Part shown: positions 16,478-28,218 of the stretch, one piece after another
How positions within the stretch are numbered: the first letter of the stretch is position 1
How the letters are laid out: every line of letters starts with the position of its first letter
Origin: Pseudomonas sp. LBUM920
GTDB taxonomy: Bacteria; Pseudomonadota; Gammaproteobacteria; Pseudomonadales; Pseudomonadaceae
Assembly (NCBI RefSeq): GCF_003852315.1
Contig: NZ_CP027762.1
Span: 372,001 to 436,000, forward strand
Reading direction: 5' to 3'
DNA: 64,000 bases
Notes under the pieces: generated by a model
The model's database searches: none
What the model saw: only the letters and a program-made list of their open reading frames with translations
What the model was told of the DNA's origin: nothing
Position numbers and translations under genes: made by a program

Positions 16478-18298
16478 GTGATCGAAAATCTACGTAACAT
16501 CGCCATCATTGCTCACGTTGACCATGGTAAAACCACCCTGGTAGACAAACTCCTGCGTCAATCCGGCACCCTGGAGCGCAACGAGCTCAACGACGAGCGC
16601 GTGATGGACTCCAACGACCAGGAAAAAGAGCGCGGTATTACCATCCTGGCTAAAAACACCGCTATCAACTGGAACGGCTACCACATCAACATCGTGGACA
16701 CCCCGGGCCACGCCGACTTCGGCGGCGAAGTTGAACGTGTAATGTCGATGGTTGACTCCGTTCTGCTGCTGGTCGACGCTCAAGACGGCCCTATGCCGCA
16801 AACCCGTTTCGTGACCAAGAAGGCGTTCGAAGCCGGCCTGCGTCCGATCGTGTGCATCAACAAGGTTGACCGTCCAGGCGCGCGTCCGGACTGGGTTCTG
16901 GACCAGATCTTCGACCTGTTCGACAACCTGGGTGCTACCGAAGAACAGCTGGACTTCAAAGTCGTCTACGCCTCGGCCCTGAACGGCATTGCCGGTCTGG
17001 AACACACCGACATGGCTGAAGACATGACCCCGCTGTACCAGTCGATCGTCGACAACGTACCGGCGCCAAAAGTTGACCGTGAAGGCCCGTTCCAGATGCA
17101 AATCTCGGCACTGGACTACAACAGCTTCCTGGGTGTTATCGGTGTTGGCCGTATCGCTCGTGGTAGCGTCAAGCCGAACACTCCGGTTGTCGCCATCGGC
17201 GCCGACGGCAAGAAACGCAACGGCCGTATCCTGAAGCTGATGGGTCACCACGGTCTGCACCGTATCGACGTTGAAGAAGCGTTTGCCGGTGACATCGTGT
17301 GCGTGAGCGGTATGGACTCGCTGTTCATCTCCGACACCCTGTGCCAGCCGGACAACGTCGAGGCGATGAAGCCTCTGACCGTTGACGAGCCAACCGTTTC
17401 CATGACCTTCCAGGTAAACGACTCGCCTTTCTGCGGTAAAGAAGGCAAGTTCGTGACTTCCCGTAACATCAAGGAACGTCTGGACAAAGAGCTGCTGTAC
17501 AACGTTGCTCTGCGCGTTGAAGAAGGCGACTCGGCTGACAAGTTCAAGGTTTCCGGCCGTGGTGAGCTGCACCTCTCGGTACTGATCGAAACCATGCGTC
17601 GCGAAGGCTTCGAAATGGGCGTTGGTCGTCCAGAAGTGATCATCCGTCAGGTTGACGGCGTGAAGCAGGAACCGTTTGAAAACGTCACCATCGACACCCC
17701 TGAAGAATCCCAGGGCAAGGTCATGGAAGAGATGGGCCTGCGTAAGGGCGACCTGACCAACATGGTGCCGGATGGCAAAGGCCGTGTGCGTCTGGAATAC
17801 AACATCCCTGCTCGTGGTCTGATCGGTTTCCGTAACCAGTTCCTGACCCTGACCAACGGTGCTGGCATCCTGACCTCGATCTTCGATCGCTACGACACCA
17901 TGAAGTCCGGCGACATGTCCGGCCGTCAGAACGGTGTTCTGGTATCGGTAGAAACCGGTAAGGCACTGACCTACTCCCTGGAAACTCTGCAGGCGCGTGG
18001 CAAGCTGTTCGTTGAACACGGTCAAGAGATCTACAACGGTCAGATCGTTGGTCTGAACAGCCGTGACAACGACATGGGCGTCAACCCAACCAAAGGCAAG
18101 AAGCTCGACAACATGCGTGCTTCGGGTAAAGACGAAACCATCGCTCTGGTTCCACCTGTTCGCTTCACCCTGGAACAGGCCCTGGAATTCATCCAGGACG
18201 ACGAGCTGTGCGAAGTCACGCCTAAGTCGATCCGCCTGCGTAAGAAGATCCTGGACGAAGGCGAGCGTACCCGCGCTGCCAAGAAAGCCAAGAACTGA
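16478..18298 (+). CDS. typA: Ribosome-associated GTPase TypA/BipA
   Basis: This 606-aa translational GTPase related to EF-G binds the ribosome, with roles in subunit assembly at low temperature and in stress. It starts with a GTG. The G motifs are AHVDHGKTTL, the switch region ERGITILAKN, DTPGHADFGGEV and NKVDRPGAR. Later blocks, GRGELHLSVLIETMRREGFE and the EF-G domain V-like GLIGFRNQFLTLT, are diagnostic. Its codon use is more biased than that of its neighbours, consistent with high expression. It is followed by a strong terminator. Confidence 0.98.
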   Translation: MIENLRNIAIIAHVDHGKTTLVDKLLRQSGTLERNELNDERVMDSNDQEKERGITILAKNTAINWNGYHINIVDTPGHADFGGEVERVMSMVDSVLLLVDAQDGPMPQTRFVTKKAFEAGLRPIVCINKVDRPGARPDWVLDQIFDLFDNLGATEEQLDFKVVYASALNGIAGLEHTDMAEDMTPLYQSIVDNVPAPKVDREGPFQMQISALDYNSFLGVIGVGRIARGSVKPNTPVVAIGADGKKRNGRILKLMGHHGLHRIDVEEAFAGDIVCVSGMDSLFISDTLCQPDNVEAMKPLTVDEPTVSMTFQVNDSPFCGKEGKFVTSRNIKERLDKELLYNVALRVEEGDSADKFKVSGRGELHLSVLIETMRREGFEMGVGRPEVIIRQVDGVKQEPFENVTIDTPEESQGKVMEEMGLRKGDLTNMVPDGKGRVRLEYNIPARGLIGFRNQFLTLTNGAGILTSIFDRYDTMKSGDMSGRQNGVLVSVETGKALTYSLETLQARGKLFVEHGQEIYNGQIVGLNSRDNDMGVNPTKGKKLDNMRASGKDETIALVPPVRFTLEQALEFIQDDELCEVTPKSIRLRKKILDEGERTRAAKKAKN

Positions 18299-18316
18299 GT
18301 TAACTCAGGCTGAATG

Positions 18317-18354
18317 AAAAACGCCCCCGGTTGAAAGGCCGGGGGCGTTTTTTT
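18317..18354 (+). terminator. Rho-independent terminator of typA
   Basis: AACGCCCCCGG, a short loop and CCGGGGGCGTTTTTTT lie 20 bases after the typA stop codon. Confidence 0.93.
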
Positions 18355-18388
18355 GTGCCTGCAGAATTTGTGGTGAATATACCGGCCT

Positions 18389-18462
18389 CATCGGGGGCAA
18401 GCCCCCTCCCACACTTGAATGTGCTCACAGATCAAAGGTGGGAGGGGGCTTGCCCCCGATAG
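18389..18462. repeat. REP pair in tail-to-tail orientation
   Basis: Here the arms are reversed relative to the usual REPIN: ATCGGGGGCAAGCCCCCTCC comes first and GGTGGGAGGGGGCTTGCCCC second, with 25 bases between. The same arrangement occurs at 38191-38263, 45001-45088 and 55417-55484. Confidence 0.85.
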
Positions 18463-18490
18463 GGCCGTCAATAGCCCCACAAAAATCGAA

Positions 18491-18925
18491 TCAGAACTTA
18501 TCGAGCGTCTTGAATTTCGTCTCGCGCACCACTTCCTTGGGCTTGTACGCGCAATACCCCGGCCGCGGCCCGATTTTCGGGTGGTTGCGGCACGTATCCG
18601 GGCGCTTGTCATAAATAGTGCAGAAGCGCGTCTTACGATCCAGGTACAGGCAATCGTTATTGCTCATGCGCTGCAGGGTAAAAATCTCGGATTTGGAATT
18701 GAAGCGCTCGACGATGCCTTCTTTCTGCAAGCGCTTGGCGATGTTCTTGGGCGGGTCGCCGCGCTCGAACTCATCGACGATGCCAATGCGGATCAGGTCC
18801 TTGATCTTCACCTCAACCGGCAGCGTGCAGCAGCTGGACACGCAGCCACCGCACATGTGGGCGGAATATTTCTGCCAGGTCTCGAGACGGTCGAGTTCCG
18901 CGGCGGCGATCAGTTGAGGCTTCAT
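18491..18925 (-). CDS. YkgJ-family cysteine cluster protein
   Basis: This 144-aa protein has the cysteine pattern of the YkgJ family: CGGCVSSCC near residue 25, then C-x(10)-C, and RPDTCRNHP with a final GYC. These Cys residues probably bind zinc or an iron-sulfur cluster. The function is unknown, although members are often annotated as Fe-S oxidoreductases. It is a single gene convergent with typA and separated from it by a terminator and a REP pair. Confidence 0.85.
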   Translation of the reverse strand: MKPQLIAAAELDRLETWQKYSAHMCGGCVSSCCTLPVEVKIKDLIRIGIVDEFERGDPPKNIAKRLQKEGIVERFNSKSEIFTLQRMSNNDCLYLDRKTRFCTIYDKRPDTCRNHPKIGPRPGYCAYKPKEVVRETKFKTLDKF

Positions 18926-19161
18926 CAGGGTTCCAAGGTGGGGCTATATCCGGGCGCGCGATAATACCGGGATTGATGGTTTTTTGAACAATATTTTGCG
19001 GTTTTCAGCCCGAAGGCGACTCACGCACCGATTGGGCACGACCCCTGCATCAATTTTGCGCAACGGTGAATGAGTTAAAAAACTGCCGAACCAGAGCGTC
19101 TACCGTCTGTCAGACCGACTAGGCTCTAGCAACTCCTTCAATCTCGCCCGAGGTCGCACCG
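18926..19161. other. Divergent intergenic region before glgP
   Basis: Between the cysteine-cluster gene and glgP lie 236 AT-richer bases that must hold both promoters. I see no confident -35/-10 pair, operator or RNA structure. Confidence 0.4.
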
Positions 19162-21612
<2,451 letters not shown>

Positions 21613-21625
21613 TCACCGCAATACT

Positions 21626-21721
21626 AAATGTGAGAGGGGGCTTGCCCCCGACAGCGGAATGCCAGTTTGCAGATATGTCGACTGGCACACCGCTATCGGG
21701 GGCAAGCCCCCTCCCACATTC
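21626..21721. repeat. REPIN after glgP
   Basis: The left arm carries one change (GTGAGAGGGGGCTTGCCCCC) and the right arm ends GCCCCCTCCCACATT. The pair lies between glgP and the DUF2339 gene. Confidence 0.88.
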
Positions 21722-21782
21722 ACCCCGCGTCGATATACTAGGCCCCGGTTTGCCCGCCTCGGGCTGCTTAGGGATATCGACC

Positions 21783-24700
21783 ATGCAATGGATTTTCATG
21801 CTGATTGGCCTGGTGCTCGGCTGGACACTCGATGAGTCGTTCAGTGATGCGGGTATCGGTGCGCTGCTGGGCTTGGGCATTGGCCAGGCCATTCGCCTGG
21901 CGAAGCTGTCGGCGCAGGCGGACCAGCAGGCCCGTCAGTTGGAAACCACGCAGAAGGCGCTGATTGCGCTGGGTGAGCGCCTGCGGCAACTGGAGGTGCC
22001 CGCGCCGACAAACAGCGTGATTGTCGAACCCTCCGTGCCTGAACCCCCTCCTGTCGTTGCAAAGCCCGAACTTGTCTGGGAGCTACCCGCCGAACTGGCG
22101 CCTGTGGCTGTGGCCGCCCAAGCCAGTCAGCCGCTGCCCGATGACGCCTGGGTCGCAGCGCCAACTCCCAAAGCGCCTGCCGCGCCCCGCGGCCCCAACC
22201 TGATCGAGCGCGCCATCAGTGGCGCACGCAATTGGCTGTTTGGCGGTAACACCGTGCTGCGCGTCGGCGTGGTGCTGTTGTTCCTGGGCCTGGCCTTTTT
22301 GCTGCGCTATGCCACCGAAGGCGTGGTGGTGCCGATCGAGTTGCGTTACGCCGGGGTTGCCGCTGCCGCCATCGGCCTGTTGGGCTTGGGTTGGTGGTTG
22401 CGGCTGCGTAACAGCAATTACGGCCTGATGCTGCAAGGCACCGGCATTGCCGTGTTGTACCTGACGGTGTTCGCCGCGATGCGCTTGCACCCGTTGATCG
22501 ATCCGGGCGCCGCGCTGGGCCTGCTGGTGGCGGTCACGGTGTTCTCCGCGATCCTGGCGATCACCCAGGATGCCCTCGGCCTGGCTTGCGCGGCGGCGTT
22601 GGGTGGTTTTGCCGCGCCGATTCTCACGTCAACCGGCGCCGGCAATCACGTGGCGTTGTTCAGCTACTTCGCATTGCTGAACGCGGGCATCCTCGCCATC
22701 GCCTGGTTCAAGGCCTGGCGCTTGCTTAACCTGATCGGTTTTGTCGGCACCTTCGGCATCGGTTTCGCTTGGGGCATGCGTTCCTACACACCGGAACTGC
22801 TGTGGAGCACCGAGCCGTTCCTGATCGTGTTTTTCCTGATGTACCTGGCCATCGGCCTGTTGTTCGCCCGGCGCACATTGCTTGAGATGAGCGACGCACC
22901 CGAAGACGACAGTCGGGGTGCGCTGCTGCGCTGGTCGGCGACCAAGGGTGATTATGTCGATGGCAGCATGCTGTTCGGCCCGCCGTTGGTGGGCTTTGGT
23001 TTGCAGTTCGCGCTGGTGCAGCACCTGGAATTTGCCGCCGCATTCAGTGCGCTGGGCCTTGGCATCCTGTACATGGGGCTGGCGCAAGGGCTGCGTGGCG
23101 GGCGGGCTTTGTTGCTGGCGGAAACCTGCCTGGCGTTGGGCGTGATCTTTGCCAGTTTGGCGATTCCGCTGGGCCTCGACGCACGCTGGACGGCCGCGGC
23201 CTGGGCGGTGGAGGGCGCCGGGATCTTCTGGCTCGGCTTGCGTCAGCAGCGGCCGCTGGCCCGTGCATTTGGCCTGTTGTTGCAATTGGGTTCGGCGCTG
23301 ACCTTCCTCAGCGAACTGCGCGTAGGCGAACTGGCCTTGCTTGATGGTGCACCGCTGGGCGCGCTGTTGCTGGGGGCTGCGCTGTTGTTCAGCTTCGATC
23401 AGTTGCGCAGGGCGTCAACCGAGCAGGCGGCGGACTGGGAGCGCAAAGGCCTGCCCGTGCTGGCGAGCCTGGGCCTGAGCTTTTTGTACCTGCTTGCACC
23501 GTTGCTGCTGCTGACCCAAGGCACCGCCATCAGTTGGGCAATCGCGGGTCTTGTGACGTTGTTTGTCGGCCTGCGCATCGGCTCGCGCACCTTCCTGTTC
23601 ACTGCGTTTGGCGTGCAGTTGCTCGGCGGGGCGTTGTTCCTCCTGCGCCTGCAGGGCGGCGACGGGACGGCGGTATTCAGTGCGGGCTGGAGCGGTTTGT
23701 TGACCGCCTCGCTGATCGGTTTGGCGTTGGTTGGCGGCATGCTGCTGGCCGTGCGCGACGACACAGTGCGCAGCGACGTCGGCCTGCTGCGCGGTCTGTC
23801 AGTGGTGCTGCTCGCCGGTCTGGTACTGATCAACCTCGCGGTACTGTTTGTACTGCCGTGGCAAAGCGCCAGCGGCGTGTGGGCGGCCAGCGGTTTGCTG
23901 ATCATCTGGCTGAGCCTGTACCTGCAACAGCGTGTGAGCTTCGTGTTTGGGTTACTGCTGCAACTGATCGGCGGCGCCTCGTTCCTGTTGGCGGTGCCAC
24001 AGCTGCTCGGGCCGTTGAGCAGCGAAGGCTTGCGCCCCTTGGCGCACAGCGGTTTCTGGACGCCAATGGTGTTGGGCCTGGCTGCCTTGGTCGGCGCCTG
24101 GCGCTTGCAGCGTGAGCCGCATGCGCCGGTGTTTGCCGTGTTGAAACTGCAACGCCTGTCTGACCTGCTGCTGGTGTGGGGCGCGGCCTGGTGGACGCTG
24201 GCGCTGATCGGTGAAGTGTTGCGGTTTATCGCGCAGGCGCAGCAAGGCGCCTATTTGCTCGGCATCGCGGCGGTGAGCGTGGCGATCTGGGCGCTGCTGG
24301 CCGAACGTTTGCGCTGGGCGTCGCTGGGCATGTTATGCGCGTTGCTGATGCCGGCGGCGGGCGTGGTGTTGCTGGCCTCAGCCGATGATTATTACCACCC
24401 GGCGGCGCAGTACGGCTGGCTGGCATGGTTGGCAGTGTTTGTGGTGCATTTCATTTCGCTACGGCGTTTGGCGGCGGTGGTGCCGAGCAACGTGCCGAGC
24501 AACGTGCTGAGCATCGCTCACGTACTCGGCTGCTGGATGCTGATCGGCGTGCTGGCGCTCGAGCTGCGTTACGGCCTGTTGCTGCTGTCGAGCGAGTACA
24601 ACGCTTGGCGCTGGCTGGGTTGGGCGATCCTGCCAAGTCTGTACCTGGTGTTGGCGGCTGCGCCACGCCGCTGGCCATGGCCGGTGTCGGCGTATCCACG

Positions 24701-25307
24701 TGAATACCGTGTGCTCGCCGCGCTGCCGCTGGCGGTGTTGATGCTCGGCTGGTTCTGGTTGGCCAATATCTTCAGCGATGGCACGGCCAAACCGCTGCCA
24801 TATGTGCCGCTGCTCAGCCCCCTCGACCTGGGCCTGTTGTTCGCGTTGCTGGGTATTTACCTGTGGTCGCGCAGCATCGCGCCGCAGCGCGGTCTACGTG
24901 CCGAGCTGATCGCCCAAGGTGTTGCGGGTGTTTCGCTGTTTGCCTTTTTCACGGCCCTGGTGATGCGCGCTGCCCACCATTGGGCAGGCGTGCCGTTCCA
25001 TCCGGAGGCGTTGCTGGAGTCGATGCTGGTTCAGGCCGGCCTGTCGATTGTCTGGACCCTCATCGCCCTCGGGCTGATGATCGGCGGCCATCTGCGCCAT
25101 CGTCGCGAAGTGTGGTTGATCGGTGCGGCGCTGATTGCGGTGGTGGTCGCCAAGCTGTTCTTCGTCGAGCTGAGCAACCGCGGCGGGCTGGCGCGGATCG
25201 TGTCGTTTATCGGCGTGGGTGGGTTGCTGCTGGTGGTGGGTTACTTTGCGCCGCTGCCGCCCAAGCGTGCCGAACCTGTGTTGGAAACTGAAGGAGCATC
25301 CTCTTGA
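21783..25307 (+). CDS. Large multi-pass membrane protein, DUF2339
   Basis: This 1174-aa protein starts at ATG 21783 (MQWIFMLIGLVLGW); an open frame reaches back into glgP but is not coding. After a first transmembrane segment there is a short coiled coil (QADQQARQLETTQKALIALG) and a Pro/Ala-rich linker to residue 150. From there to the C-terminus it has well over 20 hydrophobic segments. DUF2339 has no assigned biochemical role. It overlaps the next gene, a DUF3999 protein, by 4 bases, and this pairing recurs in proteobacteria, which suggests a shared envelope complex. Confidence 0.88.
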   Translation: MQWIFMLIGLVLGWTLDESFSDAGIGALLGLGIGQAIRLAKLSAQADQQARQLETTQKALIALGERLRQLEVPAPTNSVIVEPSVPEPPPVVAKPELVWELPAELAPVAVAAQASQPLPDDAWVAAPTPKAPAAPRGPNLIERAISGARNWLFGGNTVLRVGVVLLFLGLAFLLRYATEGVVVPIELRYAGVAAAAIGLLGLGWWLRLRNSNYGLMLQGTGIAVLYLTVFAAMRLHPLIDPGAALGLLVAVTVFSAILAITQDALGLACAAALGGFAAPILTSTGAGNHVALFSYFALLNAGILAIAWFKAWRLLNLIGFVGTFGIGFAWGMRSYTPELLWSTEPFLIVFFLMYLAIGLLFARRTLLEMSDAPEDDSRGALLRWSATKGDYVDGSMLFGPPLVGFGLQFALVQHLEFAAAFSALGLGILYMGLAQGLRGGRALLLAETCLALGVIFASLAIPLGLDARWTAAAWAVEGAGIFWLGLRQQRPLARAFGLLLQLGSALTFLSELRVGELALLDGAPLGALLLGAALLFSFDQLRRASTEQAADWERKGLPVLASLGLSFLYLLAPLLLLTQGTAISWAIAGLVTLFVGLRIGSRTFLFTAFGVQLLGGALFLLRLQGGDGTAVFSAGWSGLLTASLIGLALVGGMLLAVRDDTVRSDVGLLRGLSVVLLAGLVLINLAVLFVLPWQSASGVWAASGLLIIWLSLYLQQRVSFVFGLLLQLIGGASFLLAVPQLLGPLSSEGLRPLAHSGFWTPMVLGLAALVGAWRLQREPHAPVFAVLKLQRLSDLLLVWGAAWWTLALIGEVLRFIAQAQQGAYLLGIAAVSVAIWALLAERLRWASLGMLCALLMPAAGVVLLASADDYYHPAAQYGWLAWLAVFVVHFISLRRLAAVVPSNVPSNVLSIAHVLGCWMLIGVLALELRYGLLLLSSEYNAWRWLGWAILPSLYLVLAAAPRRWPWPVSAYPREYRVLAALPLAVLMLGWFWLANIFSDGTAKPLPYVPLLSPLDLGLLFALLGIYLWSRSIAPQRGLRAELIAQGVAGVSLFAFFTALVMRAAHHWAGVPFHPEALLESMLVQAGLSIVWTLIALGLMIGGHLRHRREVWLIGAALIAVVVAKLFFVELSNRGGLARIVSFIGVGGLLLVVGYFAPLPPKRAEPVLETEGASS

Positions 25308-26650
25308 TCGGTAAGTTGAGCGTGATCGCGGTGGGCGTGTGTATGACGTCGTCGGTGTGGGCGCAGGAAACGCCTGCCGACTTCACCACGCAAGTGCCGC
25401 TGGCGGTGAGTGGCAACGGCCCTTGGTATCGCCTGGAGTTGCCGCTGTCTGTGCAACTGAGCGCGCGCCAGGCGGATCTCGGCGATGTGCGCGTGTTCAA
25501 CGCCGCCGGTGAACCTCAGGCCTATGCGCTGTCACGCCAATCTGCGCAACGCACCGAAAGCCGCACTGTGACCGACGTGAAGTGGTTCCCGCTGTACGCC
25601 GCCGACACGCGCGAAAGCGTGCCGGATGTGGTGATGAAATCCACGGCCGAAGGCACGTTGCTCGAAGTGCGCCCGTCCAGGGCGGGCAAGCAAGTGCTGC
25701 GCGGTTGGGTGCTGGACGCCAGTGCGATCAAGGCGCCGTTGCAGCAACTGAGCCTGGACTGGAGCCGCGAACAGGACGGTTTCCAGCGTTTCAGCATTGA
25801 GGCCAGCGACGACTTGCAGCACTGGGCGTCGTGGGGCGATGGCCAGGTGGCACGTCTGTCGTTTGCCGACGAGCGTGTCGAGCAACATGAGGTGAGTTTG
25901 CCGGGGCAATCGGCGCGTTACCTGCGCCTGGTGTGGCAGGGCCAGGTCGCGCCGACGCTGACCTCGGCCAAGCTGGTGAGCGCCACCAGCAGCAGCCTGC
26001 CGATGCCGTTGGTGTGGTCGCAGCCCTTGTCGGGCGCGCGGCTCAAGGCAGGAGAGTACAGCTGGCAGTTGCCGACGGGGCTGCATGTCGAGCGTTTGCG
26101 CATCGAGCTGAAGCAGCCGAACACGCTGGCGCCCGTCACCTTGGCGGGCCGCCGTGATGCCAATCAAGCCTGGCAGCCGCTGAGCACTGGTGTGTTGTAC
26201 CGCTTGACCCAGAATGGCCAGGATGTGGTGCAGGATGAGTTGCAACTGCCGGGAGTGGCCGTCGGCGAGCTTAAATTGCAGGTGGACGAGCGCGGCGGTG
26301 GCCTGGGCGTTGAGGCGCCAGCCCTGCGTTTTGCCGTGCGCGCCACGCAGTTGGTGTTTCTGGCGCGGGGTGAGCCGCCGTTTACCCTGGCGTTGGGCAA
26401 TGGCGGGGTCAAGGCGGCGAACCTGCCCTTGTCGACCTTGATTCCCGACTACAGCGCCGAGCGCCTCAAGACGCTGGGCCAGGCCAGGGTCACCGGTGAC
26501 GCTGTGGTTAAAAGCGCCACCGTTGCCGCATCGCCCGAAGTGGGCACCGATTGGAAGAAACTCGGCCTGTGGGCCGTGCTCCTGTTGGGTGTGGCGGCGC
26601 TGGGGGCGATGGCCTACAGTTTGTTGCGTGCGCCTGCGGCCAAACCGTGA
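25304..26650 (+). CDS. DUF3999 exported membrane-anchored protein
   Basis: This 448-aa protein uses a TTG start (25304) overlapping the stop of the upstream gene, with an AAGGAG site 9 bases before it. It has a signal peptide (to about VWAQ at residue 22), a large periplasmic part made of repeated beta-rich segments, and a C-terminal transmembrane helix (about 422-442). The N-terminal part matches the DUF3999 pattern (PLAVSGNGPWYRLELP, LGDVRVFNAAGEPQAYAL). Middle segments (SLDWSREQDGFQRFSIEASDDLQHW) resemble carbohydrate-binding beta-sandwich folds. The function is unknown; the overlap implies partnership with the DUF2339 protein. Confidence 0.85.
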   Translation: MIGKLSVIAVGVCMTSSVWAQETPADFTTQVPLAVSGNGPWYRLELPLSVQLSARQADLGDVRVFNAAGEPQAYALSRQSAQRTESRTVTDVKWFPLYAADTRESVPDVVMKSTAEGTLLEVRPSRAGKQVLRGWVLDASAIKAPLQQLSLDWSREQDGFQRFSIEASDDLQHWASWGDGQVARLSFADERVEQHEVSLPGQSARYLRLVWQGQVAPTLTSAKLVSATSSSLPMPLVWSQPLSGARLKAGEYSWQLPTGLHVERLRIELKQPNTLAPVTLAGRRDANQAWQPLSTGVLYRLTQNGQDVVQDELQLPGVAVGELKLQVDERGGGLGVEAPALRFAVRATQLVFLARGEPPFTLALGNGGVKAANLPLSTLIPDYSAERLKTLGQARVTGDAVVKSATVAASPEVGTDWKKLGLWAVLLLGVAALGAMAYSLLRAPAAKP

Positions 26651-26746
26651 ACTCTATTGGCGTTAAATCCTCTGATTAGAGGAAATAACCCTCGACTCGC
26701 GTTAAACTGCGCGGGTTTTTAAGCCCCCCATTCTCCGGAGCCTTAC

Positions 26747-27757
26747 ATGTCCCGCGTTACCCTGAGTCGCTATTTGATCGAGCAGACCCGCAGCAACAAC
26801 ACGCCTGCCGATCTGCGCTTCCTTATCGAAGTGGTGGCGCGTGCTTGCAAGGAAATCAGCCACGCCGTGTCCAAAGGCGCACTGGGTGGTGTTCTGGGCA
26901 GCATGGGCACTGAAAACGTCCAAGGCGAAGTGCAGAAGAAGCTCGACGTGATTTCCAACGAGATCCTGCTCGAAGCCAACGAATGGGGCGGTCACCTGGC
27001 CGGCATGGCGTCCGAAGAAATGGACAATGCCTACCAGATCCCGGGCAAATACCCGAAAGGCGCCTACCTGCTGGTGTTCGACCCACTGGACGGTTCGTCC
27101 AACATCGACATCAACGCTCCGGTCGGCACCATCTTCTCGGTACTGCGTTGCCCGAACGAATACCTGAGCCAGAACGAAGCGCTGAACGAAAAGGCCTTCC
27201 TGCAGCCAGGCACCGAGCAAGTGGCTGCCGGCTACGCGATCTACGGCCCACAGACCATGCTGGTGCTGACCCTGGGCGATGGCGTCAAAGGCTTCACCCT
27301 GGACCGCGAAATGGGCAGCTTCGTGCTGACCCACGAAGACATCACTATTCCTGCTTCTACCCAGGAATTCGCGATCAACATGTCCAACCAGCGTCACTGG
27401 GAAGAGCCGGTGACTCGCTACGTCGGCGAGTTGATGGCAGGTGAGGAAGGCCCGTTGAAGAAGAACTTCAACATGCGCTGGGTCGCCGCGATGGTGGCTG
27501 ACGTGCACCGTATCCTGACCCGTGGTGGCTTGTTCATGTACCCGCGTGACAGCCGCGAGCCGTCCAAGCCGGGCAAGCTGCGTTTGATGTACGAAGCCAA
27601 CCCGATGTCCTTCCTGGTTGAGCAAGCGGGCGGCGCGTCCACCGACGGCCACCAGCGCATCCTCGACATCCAGCCCGAAGGCCTGCACCAGCGCGTGGCG
27701 GTGTTCCTGGGTTCCAAAGAAGAAGTTGAGCGTGTGACCGGTTACCACAAGAAGTAA
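26747..27757 (+). CDS. fbp: Class I fructose-1,6-bisphosphatase
   Basis: This 336-aa enzyme hydrolyses fructose-1,6-bisphosphate in gluconeogenesis, an essential step for pseudomonads growing on amino or organic acids. The metal site FDPLDGSSNID is intact, and GKLRLMYEANPMSFLVEQAGG with TDG near the C-terminus is characteristic. A CCGGAG site precedes the ATG. A strong terminator follows the gene. Confidence 0.97.
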   Translation: MSRVTLSRYLIEQTRSNNTPADLRFLIEVVARACKEISHAVSKGALGGVLGSMGTENVQGEVQKKLDVISNEILLEANEWGGHLAGMASEEMDNAYQIPGKYPKGAYLLVFDPLDGSSNIDINAPVGTIFSVLRCPNEYLSQNEALNEKAFLQPGTEQVAAGYAIYGPQTMLVLTLGDGVKGFTLDREMGSFVLTHEDITIPASTQEFAINMSNQRHWEEPVTRYVGELMAGEEGPLKKNFNMRWVAAMVADVHRILTRGGLFMYPRDSREPSKPGKLRLMYEANPMSFLVEQAGGASTDGHQRILDIQPEGLHQRVAVFLGSKEEVERVTGYHKK

Positions 27758-27804
27758 GACGCGGCGATCACTTATCCGCGATGTTGTGAGGCTGTTCACT
27801 CTTG

Positions 27805-27844
27805 AAAAAGCCCCGAAACGTTTCAGCGTTTTCGGGGCTTTTTT
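27805..27844 (+). terminator. Rho-independent terminator of fbp
   Basis: AAAAGCCCCGAAA and TTTTCGGGGCTTTTTT form the stem, 48 bases after the stop codon. Confidence 0.92.
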
Positions 27845-27933
27845 GTTTTTGCTCATCGGGAACCAGACACCTCTTTTCCCTTCTAAGCTTCTGGCAGATA
27901 CCCAAGCTGCTTCGTCCCTCCAGGAGTTTTTCC

Positions 27934-28188
27934 ATGTCGTTACGCCGTCTCGCCCTGCTGGCTTTTTGCGTGCTATTGGCCGCTTGCAGCAAGGTCAACC
28001 AAGAAAACTACGCGAAGTTGTCGGCTGGCATGGCCAAGGCTGAGGTGGAGTCGCTGCTGGGCAAGCCGACCGATTGTTCTGGCGCACTGGGCATGTCCAG
28101 TTGCACCTGGGGCGATAAAAACAGCTTTATCAGCGTTCAATATGCCGGTGACAAAGTTTTGATGTTTTCCGGGCAAGGCCTGAAGTAA
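27934..28188 (+). CDS. Small lipoprotein, DUF3862/BamE-like
   Basis: This 84-aa lipoprotein has the lipobox LLAAC (Cys at about residue 18). The mature part has the pattern NYAKLSAGMAKAEVESLLGKPTDC, common to the small BamE/SmpA-like fold, then a Cys pair that may form a disulfide (GKPTDCSGALGMSSCTWGD). The start at ATG 27934 follows a CAGGAG site. It is probably an outer-membrane lipoprotein of unknown role and is followed after 30 bases by a second lipoprotein gene. Confidence 0.85.
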   Translation: MSLRRLALLAFCVLLAACSKVNQENYAKLSAGMAKAEVESLLGKPTDCSGALGMSSCTWGDKNSFISVQYAGDKVLMFSGQGLK

Positions 28189-28218
28189 ACCGGGGCGCGA
28201 GCCTGCGGGAGAAGAAGA

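Noticed and set aside
16490..18025. 511-codon open frame antisense to typA
   Set aside because: The product is His/Val/Gln-rich as expected for the reverse of a biased coding strand; typA is certain.
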